A stretch of DNA of 5,480 bases from Zymomonas sp. (lineage in GTDB: Bacteria; Pseudomonadota; Alphaproteobacteria; Sphingomonadales; Sphingomonadaceae): the NCBI GenBank assembly GCA_027489105.1, contig JAIYAJ010000386.1:1-5480 (forward strand), given 5' to 3'. Each line of letters opens with the position of its first letter. The stretch's first letter is position 1. Below, piece after piece: positions 1-5,311 of this stretch. The translations under genes were made by a program, and so were the position numbers. The notes below the pieces were generated by a model, which saw only the letters and a program-made list of their open reading frames with translations, ran no database searches and had not been told where the DNA came from.

Positions 1-816
1 ATATTTGCGGTTGAGCGGGACAATCTCGTCGCGCACCTCCTTGGTGATGGCATGGAGCGATACCGCCAGATTCACCCCGATCTCCTCGCCGGCGCGCGCC
101 ATCATCGGCACCACGCCCGCAGTCGACAGGGTGATGCGCCGTTTCGACAGAGCGAGCCCGTCGCCGTCCATCACGAGCTTGAGGGCATCGCGGACATTGT
201 CGAAATTGTAGAGCGGCTCGCCCATGCCCATCATGACGATGTTGGTGAGCATGCGCCCCTCGGGCTGCGACGGCCATTCGCCGAGCGCGTCGCGCGCCAG
301 CATAACCTGCCCCACAATCTCGGCCGGGGTGAGGTTGCGGACGAGGCGCATCGTGCCGGTGTGGCAGAAGCGGCAGTTGAGCGTGCAGCCCACCTGACTC
401 GACACGCACAGCGTGCCGCGGTCGGCGTCCGGGATGAACACCATCTCATAATCCTGGCCGTCGTCCGACCGGAGCAGCCATTTGCGCGTGCCGTCGGTCG
501 AGACCTGCGCCTCGACCACCTCGGGGCGGGAGACGACGAAGCGCTGCTCGAGCCAGATCCGCATGTCCTTGGCGATGTCTGTCATCACCCCGAAATCGGT
601 CGCGCCGCGATTGTAGATCCAGTGCCAGAGCTGTTTCGCGCGCAGCTTGGCCTGGCGGGGTTCGAGCTGGGCGGTCTCGAGCGCCATGCGCAGATCGTCG
701 CGCGACAGCCCGAGCAGATCGATGCGACCGTCGCTGCGTGGCTTCAGATCGCGCGGAACGGGCACAGGATCGATGTGGCCGGGAATCGGCATGGCGACAG
801 GCTGGGGGTGATTCAT
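1..816 (-). CDS. rlmN: RlmN, 23S rRNA (adenine2503-C2)/tRNA (adenine37-C2) methyltransferase, 3' end cut by the window
   Basis: Radical-SAM enzyme that methylates C2 of A2503 in 23S rRNA and, in characterised homologues, of A37 in some tRNAs; cytoplasmic, ribosome maturation and fidelity. Seen here: the cluster motif [14 protein letters not shown] with C144, C148 and C151 in CxxxCxxC spacing, preceded by C137 seven residues earlier, as in E. coli C118/C125. Further on are GMGE (residues 197-200), a SAM-binding motif, and LAVSLHA followed by [12 protein letters not shown] at the edge. Only residues 1-272 are present. The family runs to roughly 380-400 residues, so about the last third, including the methyl-carrying Cys (E. 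coli C355), lies outside. The ATG at 816-814 opens the frame with [14 protein letters not shown]. No good Shine-Dalgarno precedes it, so Met9 (792-790) is a possible alternative start. It is transcribed divergently from the 59-residue gene. Family assignment is secure; the start is less so. Confidence 0.97.
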   Translation of the reverse strand, partial: MNHPQPVAMPIPGHIDPVPVPRDLKPRSDGRIDLLGLSRDDLRMALETAQLEPRQAKLRAKQLWHWIYNRGATDFGVMTDIAKDMRIWLEQRFVVSRPEVVEAQVSTDGTRKWLLRSDDGQDYEMVFIPDADRGTLCVSSQVGCTLNCRFCHTGTMRLVRNLTPAEIVGQVMLARDALGEWPSQPEGRMLTNIVMMGMGEPLYNFDNVRDALKLVMDGDGLALSKRRITLSTAGVVPMMARAGEEIGVNLAVSLHAITKEVRDEIVPLNRKY

Positions 817-907
817 GCAGCGCACATAGGCGATTCGCCCACATTTTGCCACTGCGCCCGGTCCTGCGGTCCTGCGCGGCATAGATTTAGGAACAATACT
901 AATCGTT

Positions 908-920
908 CGGCGGACCGCCG
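908..920. repeat. perfect 6+1+6 inverted repeat in the rlmN / 59-residue gene divergent gap
   Basis: CGGCGG-A-CCGCCG is a perfect dyad 28 bases before the ATG at 949. It lies next to the only A/T-rich patch of the gap (about 880-907), where divergent promoters are most likely. It could be a small operator or a leader hairpin for the small gene. A tandem GGTCCTGC duplication at 860-875 sits nearby. No convincing -35/-10 pair was found on either strand. Confidence 0.3.
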
Positions 921-948
921 CCCTGCATTCTGAAGCTCAGGAAAGCGC

Positions 949-1128
949 ATGGACCGAAACGACATCATCGCCTTTTTCAACCTGCGCCGCGCCGAGGAGG
1001 AGCGGTTGAAGGCCGCACGCGCCACGTCCTCGCGGGCGCGCGAAGCGCATCTGGAAATGGCCCGGATGTTCGAGGACCGTGCCCAGCAGGTGCTCGCCGC
1101 CGAACCGGCCGACGTCCGCCCCGCCTGA
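949..1128 (+). CDS. small 59-residue helical protein, unknown function
   Basis: Not recognised. The ATG at 949 is preceded by AGGAAA at 939-944, a good Shine-Dalgarno at 4-9 bases, and the frame ends in TGA at 1126-1128. The product starts MDRNDIIAFFNLRRAEEERL and is almost all predicted helix. It is rich in Glu, Arg and Ala, with a middle segment REAHLEMARMFEDRAQQVL whose hydrophobic residues recur every three to four positions, suggesting an amphipathic helix able to pack against a partner or itself. There is no signal peptide, membrane segment or Cys. It faces rlmN divergently across a 132-bp gap; a hairpin at 1172-1200 may end its transcript or control the next gene. Coding status is inferred from the RBS, the G/C-rich third positions and the sensible amphipathic pattern; the function is unknown. 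Confidence 0.72.
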   Translation: MDRNDIIAFFNLRRAEEERLKAARATSSRAREAHLEMARMFEDRAQQVLAAEPADVRPA

Positions 1129-1171
1129 TTTCACGCCCCGACCGACGCTCCGCCGCGCGCATTTTGCTTCC

Positions 1172-1200
1172 GCGCCGCCGTACAGCCTGTATAGCGGCGC
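1172..1200. promoter_or_regulatory. long dyad between the 59- and 132-residue genes: operator, leader hairpin or terminator
   Basis: GCGCCGC (1172-1178) and GCGGCGC (1194-1200) are exact complements. Inside them TACA (1181-1184) pairs with TGTA (1188-1191) around a GCC loop. The only defects are a C/A mismatch and one G/T that would be a wobble in RNA, so about 12 of 13 positions pair. A possible promoter overlaps it: TTGCTT at 1164-1169, 18-base gap, TGTATA at 1188-1193, which would put transcription start near 1200, shortly before the Shine-Dalgarno at 1219. A -10 box lying inside a dyad suggests repressor binding. Equally, the RNA hairpin could end the upstream transcript, although no T run follows. 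The dyad is seen directly; its role is inference. Confidence 0.45.
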
Positions 1201-1229
1201 GTCGGAGCCGAGCCCCACGGAGAGACGAA

Positions 1230-1628
1230 GTGACCAGATCCGCCGCCGAGGTTATGCACGACGTGATCGTCGCCGCCGTCATTGACGGCCTCGGTGCCTT
1301 GCGTACGGCGTCCAAGGGGGTACCGAACGCGCTGCTGCGCGATCTGGCGGCCATTCATCCGAACACCACCTTCAAGGACCTGCCGGCCGACCTGCAGGCC
1401 TCGATCCAGACCAGTGTCCGCTCGGCTTTCACCAAGCTCCAGTCGGAGGGCTATACGGTCCTCAATCCCAAGGTCGCTGGCGTGAGCCCGCGCCAGCCGC
1501 GCCCTCAAGGCACTGCCCCGTCGGGACGCGGGCCGGGTGGACCCGGACATTCCGCAGGTGCTCGCGACCAGCAACGGCGTCCGCGCCCGGACCGGGGGCC
1601 GTCAGGACGTCGCACGCCGCAGAAGTAA
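1230..1628 (+). CDS. 132-residue protein with compact N-terminus and basic Pro/Gly/Arg tail, unknown function
   Basis: Not recognised. The GTG at 1230 is chosen because GGAGAG (1219-1224) sits five bases upstream. The in-frame ATG at 1164 would add an Arg-rich leader that crosses the dyad and has no RBS. Residues 1-82 look folded: helix AEVMHDVIVAAVIDGLGAL, then KGVPNALLRDLAAIHPNTTF, then LPADLQASIQTSVRSAFTKL ending in EGYTVLNP. Residues 86-132 are low in hydrophobics and dominated by Pro, Gly, Arg and Gln, ending RRTPQK, so they are probably disordered and positively charged; nucleic-acid or ribosome contact is one inference. There are no membrane segments, signal peptide or Cys. It lies 101 bp after the small gene on the same strand, with its own likely promoter. 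The tail could also come from an old frameshift. Confidence 0.75.
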   Translation: MTRSAAEVMHDVIVAAVIDGLGALRTASKGVPNALLRDLAAIHPNTTFKDLPADLQASIQTSVRSAFTKLQSEGYTVLNPKVAGVSPRQPRPQGTAPSGRGPGGPGHSAGARDQQRRPRPDRGPSGRRTPQK

Positions 1629-1672
1629 TCGACTTGCCGGCACCGAATCGATGGCTCCTGGCGTTGAGCAAT

Positions 1673-1688
1673 ATGTACCATGGTGCAT
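1673..1688. promoter_or_regulatory. 16-bp near-perfect palindrome upstream of the chemoreceptor gene
   Basis: ATGTACCATGGTGCAT is its own reverse complement except for one pair (T1676 against G1685), centred on CCATGG. It lies 95 bases before the chosen MCP start, in the gap after the 132-residue gene. TTGAGC at 1664-1669 and ATGTAG at 1687-1692, 17 bases apart, are a weak sigma70-like pair overlapping it. An operator for a dimeric regulator is plausible; no specific regulator can be named. Confidence 0.3.
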
Positions 1689-1782
1689 GTAGGAACACCC
1701 CCGGACCTGAGCGGTGATTCATGCTTTGCAAAGGATGCCTGACCTACAAGTCCTGCCGGGAAACACTTGGGTGGGGATTGTG

Positions 1783-3192
1783 ATGCTGTGGTTTGAGAAG
1801 CATCTGCCTGTCAGGCGCAAATTGTCCGTGGCCTTTGCGAGCATCATCGCGATCCAGGCCGTTCCGTCTCTGATAGTAGCAACGTCGTTGGGGCGTCCGC
1901 TGTTTGGCCTGTCCTATGGCGGGGCCCTGCTGATCCTTGCGGTCACGGCCTTGGCGGCGGGACTTGCCGTGTCCTTCCGCAAGGCGACCGCCGATCCTTA
2001 TGTGTCGACCGTCGAACGCATGGAGGCTTTGGCCGAAGGCGATCTCGATACGCCGGTCGATTATGTCGACTATCAGGATTGCGTCGGCCGCATGGCCCGC
2101 GCGATGTTCAAATTCAAGGAAGCGGCGCTGGCCCGCATCCGCGCCGAGGCCGAACTGCGCGCCTCGATGCAGCAGCAGGACGTCGTGGCCTCGCTCAGCG
2201 AAGGGCTTCGCAATCTCGCCGCCGGCAATTTCGGCCATCGCCTGTCGAACCCTTTCCCGACCGAATATGAGGCGGTGCGGATCAACTTCAACGAAGCTGG
2301 CGACGCGCTTCAGGCGGCGATCGGCGAGGTCAACGAAGCCGCACAGCGGATTCGCACCGGCTCTGCCGAGATCAGCCAGGCGTCCGATGACCTGGCCCGC
2401 CGCACCGAGGGGCAGGCCAGCTCGATCGAAGCCACCGCGCTGACGATGGAGCAGCTGGCCACGGTCGTCCGCAGCTCCGCCAAAAGCGCGGCGGAGGCCG
2501 AGAAGGTCAGCGCCACCGCACGGGTCAGCGCCGAAAATGGCAGCGACGTCGTCCGCGACGCCGTCCGCGCCATGGGGGCAATCGAGAAGTCGAGCCAGGA
2601 GATCGCCCAGATCGTGACGGTCATCGACGGCATCGCCTTCCAGACCAATTTGCTGGCGTTGAACGCGGGCGTCGAGGCGGCGCGTGCGGGCGACTCGGGC
2701 AAGGGTTTTGCCGTGGTCGCCAACGAGGTTCGCGCCCTCGCGCAGCGTTCTGCGGACTCCGCGAGCGAGATCAAGTCGCTGATCGAAAAGAGCGCCCAGC
2801 AGGTGAAGCAGGGCGTGGAACTGGTCAGCCGTTCGGGCAAGGCGTTCGACACGATCCTGGAAGGTATCGGCACGACCTCCTCGCTGGTCCGCGACATAGC
2901 CGGCTCGGCCACCGAGCAGGCCGAGGGAATCAGCAAGGCCAATGTGGCCGTTTCGGATATCGAGAAGGCGACCCAGCAGAACGCCGCGATGGTCGAGGAG
3001 GCCAGTGCCGCCGCCCGCAGCCTGTCGTCGGAAGCCGATACGCTCGGGCGGCTGGTGCAGCGCTTCGGCTTTGCCGAGCAGGCGGCGCCGATCGCGCAGC
3101 CGGCTCGGCGCGCAGCAGCCCCCGCGCCTCGCTTTCAGGGCAACGCCGCGTTGAAGACGATCCCGGAGGTCGACGGCTGGCAGGAATTCTGA
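1783..3192 (+). CDS. methyl-accepting chemotaxis protein with double HAMP, minimal periplasmic region and C-terminal GWQEF
   Basis: Transmembrane chemoreceptor that controls CheA through CheW. The ATG at 1783 (GGGGA at 1773-1777) gives 469 residues beginning [18 protein letters not shown], the usual layout of a short cytoplasmic lead and then TM1. The frame runs back to a GTG at 1714, but that adds 23 atypical residues. TM1 is about 14-36 and TM2 about 47-65, with only about ten residues between them, so there is no extracytoplasmic ligand domain. HAMP1 spans about 66-122 ([13 protein letters not shown]), and a second HAMP about 134-182 ([24 protein letters not shown]). The signalling coiled coil is about 183-427, with hairpin tip [18 protein letters not shown] (286-303) then [16 protein letters not shown] Pro/Ala-rich linker ends in GWQEF, the xWxxF tether that binds CheR/CheB in many MCPs. 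HAMP1 has DC where DE is usual. No che genes are nearby, so it is an orphan receptor sensing membrane or cytoplasmic cues (inference). Confidence 0.95.
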   Translation: MLWFEKHLPVRRKLSVAFASIIAIQAVPSLIVATSLGRPLFGLSYGGALLILAVTALAAGLAVSFRKATADPYVSTVERMEALAEGDLDTPVDYVDYQDCVGRMARAMFKFKEAALARIRAEAELRASMQQQDVVASLSEGLRNLAAGNFGHRLSNPFPTEYEAVRINFNEAGDALQAAIGEVNEAAQRIRTGSAEISQASDDLARRTEGQASSIEATALTMEQLATVVRSSAKSAAEAEKVSATARVSAENGSDVVRDAVRAMGAIEKSSQEIAQIVTVIDGIAFQTNLLALNAGVEAARAGDSGKGFAVVANEVRALAQRSADSASEIKSLIEKSAQQVKQGVELVSRSGKAFDTILEGIGTTSSLVRDIAGSATEQAEGISKANVAVSDIEKATQQNAAMVEEASAAARSLSSEADTLGRLVQRFGFAEQAAPIAQPARRAAAPAPRFQGNAALKTIPEVDGWQEF

Positions 3193-3210
3193 TCCGACCG
3201 ATCGGATCAG
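3189..3210. terminator. hairpin overlapping the MCP stop codon
   Basis: CTGATCCG (3189-3196) and CGGATCAG (3203-3210) are perfect complements around a six-base ACCGAT loop. The left arm contains the TGA stop of the MCP gene. No T run follows on either strand, so it is a terminator-like or mRNA-stabilising stem rather than a textbook intrinsic terminator. Confidence 0.45.
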
Positions 3211-3213
3211 GTT

Positions 3214-3255
3214 GACGACGGGCGGGGCTGCTCCATGCGGCTTCCGCCCGTCATC
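3214..3255. terminator. second hairpin between convergent genes, possible bidirectional terminator
   Basis: GACGGGCGG (3217-3225) pairs exactly with CCGCCCGTC (3244-3252); two more pairs beyond one mismatch extend it to 3214/3255, with an 18-base loop. It is four bases from the stop codon of the minus-strand membrane protein and follows the MCP hairpin, so it could serve both converging transcripts. There is no T tract. Confidence 0.4.
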
Positions 3256-3258
3256 GAT

Positions 3259-3861
3259 TCAGGCGACCGGACCTTGTCGCCGCTCGCCCCAGGCGATGCG
3301 CCCCAGGCTCAGCAACACCAGCCCGCACAGCGCCGCGACGCTATAGGCGTTGAGCCGGAAGAAATCGGCATATTGGGCGGCATCGAAGCGACCGAAGGGC
3401 GTACCATAATGGTCATGGAGCAGCGCCGCTCCAGCTGCCGCAGCCCAGATGCCGATTGTCCAGCGCCGTTCCCGGCCGCGAAAGGCGAGCAGGCCGATCA
3501 ACGCGCAGGCGATCAGGAACAGTTCGACCCCCGAGGCTACGCCGAACGCCTTGGCGCTGACGACGCCATTGCCGATTCCCGCCAGCGGCAACAGCGCCCG
3601 GCCCGCCGCGGCATGGCGCCGGGCGACGGCCGGCACGGCAAGGAAGAACGGGGTCGACAGAAAGGTCCAGACGGATACCCACCAGTCGCCACCGACGGCC
3701 CAGAGCAGATAGAGCGGATAGATTGGCTGGTTCGATGCCACCGCCAGGGCGATCCAGTTGCAGGATTCGGCGCGGGGATCGGGATGCGCCGCATAGCTGC
3801 GCAAACGGCCGAGCAGACCGGTCGGCCCGGCCGGCGGCACGTTCCCGGACTGGTCGTTCAC
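3259..3861 (-). CDS. polytopic membrane protein of about six helices, unknown function
   Basis: Not firmly recognised. 200 residues from a GTG at 3861-3859 whose bases overlap the TGA of the upstream frame (GTGA), implying translational coupling. The N-terminal 33 residues are hydrophilic and Pro/Gly-rich. Hydrophobic segments follow at about 36-57 (WIALAVASNQPIYPLYLLW), 60-80, 90-110, 111-127 (GVELFLIACALIGLLAF), 134-149 and 170-191. Short basic loops RRHAAAGR and RGRERR suggest cytoplasmic turns. The pattern SNQPIYPLY, and a G..SGVELFL segment followed by an Arg-rich turn, loosely recalls N-terminal membrane sensor regions of bacterial cyclases and histidine kinases, but no output domain is attached. 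That resemblance is a weak memory-based inference. No catalytic motif is seen. It could be a stand-alone sensor or a partner of the regulator-like gene before it. The longer open frame upstream to 4533 is a shadow with Arg/Gly-rich nonsense composition. Confidence 0.8.
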   Translation of the reverse strand: MNDQSGNVPPAGPTGLLGRLRSYAAHPDPRAESCNWIALAVASNQPIYPLYLLWAVGGDWWVSVWTFLSTPFFLAVPAVARRHAAAGRALLPLAGIGNGVVSAKAFGVASGVELFLIACALIGLLAFRGRERRWTIGIWAAAAGAALLHDHYGTPFGRFDAAQYADFFRLNAYSVAALCGLVLLSLGRIAWGERRQGPVA

Positions 3862-4235
3862 CGCTCGCCGATCAGGTCGGGAAAGCCGTAGCTCTGCGCC
3901 ACCAACATGGTGTGGGTGCCCGCCACGTGCGGCGCGACCTGCACCACCTCGCGGGTGTAGCGCAGCAGGTTGTACGGGTTGCGATATTGCGCCGAGATCA
4001 GGATGTCGAAGGCGTTGGAGCCGTGGATGATGCTGGCGTTGACCAGCAGCAGCGGCAGCTTGCCGTCGTCGAGATTGTCGGAGATCCACCCGCGCGACCG
4101 GCGGACGATCTCGCGCACGATCGCCTCCTGGCTCGGCTCCTCGCCCTCGCGCCGAGCCTCCCAGGCCAGCCGCTCCTCGCGCAGCGAGCCAAGGTCGACC
4201 GACACGGCGATCATCCCCTGTTCGGGCAGTTGCAC
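3858..4235 (-). CDS. downstream fragment of the split gene: Lrp/AsnC-like effector segment, if re-initiated
   Basis: Same frame as the upstream fragment, continuing for ten codons after the TAG before the first possible start (GTG 4235-4233); an ATG at 4214-4212 is next. Neither has properly spaced Shine-Dalgarno: the AGGGG before the ATG is directly adjacent to it. That argues against an independent gene. The segment contains a Glu/Arg-rich helix (SLREERLAWEARREGEE), then IVREIVRRSRGWISDNLDD, then LPLLLVNASIIHGSNAFDIL and the AsnC-like end. It stops with TGA overlapping the GTG of the membrane protein gene, so its translation would feed that gene. The strong reading-frame quality says this stretch was recently under coding selection even if it is now disconnected from its start. 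Confidence 0.5.
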   Translation of the reverse strand: MQLPEQGMIAVSVDLGSLREERLAWEARREGEEPSQEAIVREIVRRSRGWISDNLDDGKLPLLLVNASIIHGSNAFDILISAQYRNPYNLLRYTREVVQVAPHVAGTHTMLVAQSYGFPDLIGER

Positions 4236-4265
4236 CTTGTCGGCATGGCCGCGCGGCCAGAGCAG

Positions 4266-4496
4266 CTAGCCCACCGTGCCGTCGCTGACCATGCGCGTCA
4301 GTGTCCGCGCGGCCGCCTGCCGTTCGTGATCGCTGAGCGCTTCGCCCTCGCTCCGGCCATGGACTGCGGCCAGCGCCGCGCTGTCGAGCAGGCCCTGCCG
4401 ATCGTGCAGGCGTGGAAACTCCGCCGCGATCGCGCGCAGGATGCGCTCCGAAGCCGCCGCCGGGCGCTCTTTGCCTGATTCGCCATCGTTCTTCAT
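4266..4496 (-). CDS. upstream fragment of the split gene: 76-residue winged-helix-like segment
   Basis: The ATG at 4496-4494 opens MKNDGESGKERPAAASERIL. The preceding bases are G-rich (GGGGGG, four bases before the ATG) rather than a classic Shine-Dalgarno. Residues 16-30 (SERILRAIAAEFPRL) form a helix. An insert rich in Glu and His follows, then ERQAAARTLTRMVSDGTVG, which resembles the recognition helix and start of the wing in winged-helix regulators. The frame stops at TAG just where a basic wing residue and a strand would be expected, so a truncated product may be non-functional. A very weak promoter candidate lies about 30-50 bases upstream. A standalone 76-residue protein is possible but less likely than a broken longer one. 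Confidence 0.5.
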   Translation of the reverse strand: MKNDGESGKERPAAASERILRAIAAEFPRLHDRQGLLDSAALAAVHGRSEGEALSDHERQAAARTLTRMVSDGTVG

Positions 4497-4772
4497 GCGC
4501 CCCCCAGAGACATGCTATTTTGGAACCTGCCAATCGAAAAGGATGCGGAAGCCTCTTCTATTCCCAACTGTATGATGCAGGCAGTACAGCGAGCGCGTAA
4601 GACTGTCCATCATGACCGTTCCTGGCGGGCGGGGGCGGTCGATCACCAACCGAGTGCCCGGATGTGCAGCGCGTTACTGTGGTGCAGGCTAGCCGATCAC
4701 CGCGTCCCACGACGTCCAGCTTGCCCGGATTTCACAAGATTGCCGATTGCGGCCGCAAGCGTGCAGCCGCGG
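4497..4772. other. 276-bp intergenic stretch without a supported gene
   Basis: No credible frame, tRNA or named RNA was recognised on either strand. The plus-strand open frame crossing it lacks coding character. The stretch has a more mixed base composition than the genes. CGATCACC occurs twice (about 4639-4646 and 4692-4699). The promoter for the minus-strand pair beginning at 4496 should lie at its left end, perhaps TTTCGA then TAGCAT at 16 bases on the minus strand, but this is weak. A small RNA or a decayed gene cannot be excluded. Confidence 0.4.
4749..4770 (-). terminator. hairpin just after the stop of the 177-residue gene
   Basis: GCGGCCGC (4749-4756) pairs with GCAGCCGC (4763-4770) with one mismatch around the loop AAGCGT, two bases past the TGA at 4775-4773. 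G/C-rich stem, no T run, so Rho-independent function is uncertain. TTGCGGCCGCAA (4747-4758) within it is itself a perfect 12-bp palindrome. Confidence 0.35.
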
Positions 4773-5306
4773 TCAACTCCAGTCGATGCGATCGGGATTG
4801 ATGATCCATTGCAGCGCGATGAAGCGGCCCTCCGCGACATAAGCGATCAGCGCCTGTCCTTGATCCTCCTTATTCTTTGCCAGCATGCGGTCGGCAGCGC
4901 GCTTGAGCTCGGTTTGCTGCTCGGCGAGCGCCGCAATCTCCTCGGCCGGACGCGCGGCGAGCACGTTGTCATCGTTCGCCTCGAACAGGGAATCGGCAAA
5001 GGCAAGGATGCGGGCGCGCGTGTCATCGAAGGATCGGACGGGCCCGGGCGTGAGCATCACCTCGGCCGGCGCATCGTCGTCTTTCGCGCGGCCGAACTGC
5101 CACCATCTGCGCGCCGCCGGCGCCCGTTCGACGACCCCCGTCACGGTCCAGCTGCGGCCGGCGGAATCGACGATTTCAAGGCCGAGATGACGACCGCGCT
5201 CGGACATCCAGCCGGTCTTGCCGCGGAGCAATCCGATCGCCTGAAACGGCATCGGATCGCCATCGACAGGAAAGCCCAGCACCGGAAAGCGGAGGTCTGC
5301 ATCCAT
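4773..5306 (-). CDS. 177-residue soluble protein, unknown function
   Basis: Not recognised. The ATG at 5306-5304 is preferred over the adjacent TTG at 5309. An AGGA (5313-5310) lies three bases upstream, rather close, and its first two bases belong to the palindromic repeat. The product starts MDADLRFPVLGFPVDGDPMP. Residues 40-62 (LGLEIVDSAGRSWTVTGVVE) look like paired beta strands; RRWWQFGRAKDDD is a charged aromatic turn. Residues 96-148 are a long helical, Glu/Ala/Lys-rich stretch that could form a coiled coil. Then QALIAYVAEGRFIALQWIIN forms a closing beta part ending in DRIDWS. No signal peptide, membrane segment, Cys or obvious catalytic motif. The alpha+beta make-up and small acidic character would suit a hypothetical cytosolic or immunity-type protein, but there is no toxin gene next to it and I do not claim this. 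It follows the hydrolase-like gene on the same strand, across the repeat. Confidence 0.82.
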   Translation of the reverse strand: MDADLRFPVLGFPVDGDPMPFQAIGLLRGKTGWMSERGRHLGLEIVDSAGRSWTVTGVVERAPAARRWWQFGRAKDDDAPAEVMLTPGPVRSFDDTRARILAFADSLFEANDDNVLAARPAEEIAALAEQQTELKRAADRMLAKNKEDQGQALIAYVAEGRFIALQWIINPDRIDWS

Positions 5307-5311
5307 CAATC

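Larger units (their letters stand above)
3858..4496 (-). pseudogene. regulator-like gene split by one in-frame TAG (putative winged helix plus Lrp/AsnC-like domain)
   Basis: One continuous frame of 212 positions from the ATG at 4496 to the TGA at 3860-3858 is interrupted only by TAG at 4268-4266 (position 77). Both sides have normal composition, and the protein reads sensibly across the stop, from RTLTRMVSDGTVG to LLWPRGHADKVQLPEQG. The first part looks like a winged helix whose recognition helix and wing would straddle the TAG. Residues about 162-201 (FDILISAQYRNPYNLLRYTR, then VVQVAPHVAGTHTMLV) match the general pattern of the AsnC/RAM effector fold: a strand, a helix, then PxVxxTxTxLV. If intact it would be a small ligand-responsive regulator coupled to the membrane protein downstream. 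Causes to consider are a true nonsense mutation, a sequencing error, or stop readthrough. The fold calls are inference from pattern, without a database check. Confidence 0.6.

Noticed and set aside
890..907. GGAAC...CGTT resembling an EcfG (general stress sigma) promoter
   Set aside because: The gap between the two boxes is 9 bases; EcfG-type promoters need about 16-18.
52..933. Long plus-strand open frame of 293 codons
   Set aside because: It lies antisense to rlmN, is rich in His/Arg/Ala/Asp as expected from the complement of a G/C-rich gene, and has no family motifs or RBS.
1714..1782. GTG at 1714 as the MCP start
   Set aside because: It adds 23 residues not typical of the family; ATG at 1783 has GGGGA in place and gives the usual short lead before TM1.
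3235..3891. Plus-strand open frames opposite the membrane protein and regulator genes (also 3723-4478)
   Set aside because: Shadow frames with Arg/Gln/Asp-rich composition and no recognisable domain; the opposite strand has membrane helices and a coupled start.
3259..4533. Minus-strand frame of 424 codons that would include the membrane protein
   Set aside because: The first 224 codons are Arg/Gly/Ala-rich nonsense overlapping the better regulator-like frame; sensible protein begins only at the GTG at 3861.
4747..4758. Perfect 12-bp palindrome TTGCGGCCGCAA as an operator
   Set aside because: It lies directly behind a stop codon and forms one arm of a larger hairpin, so a terminator-like role explains it better; G/C-rich palindromes are common by chance here.
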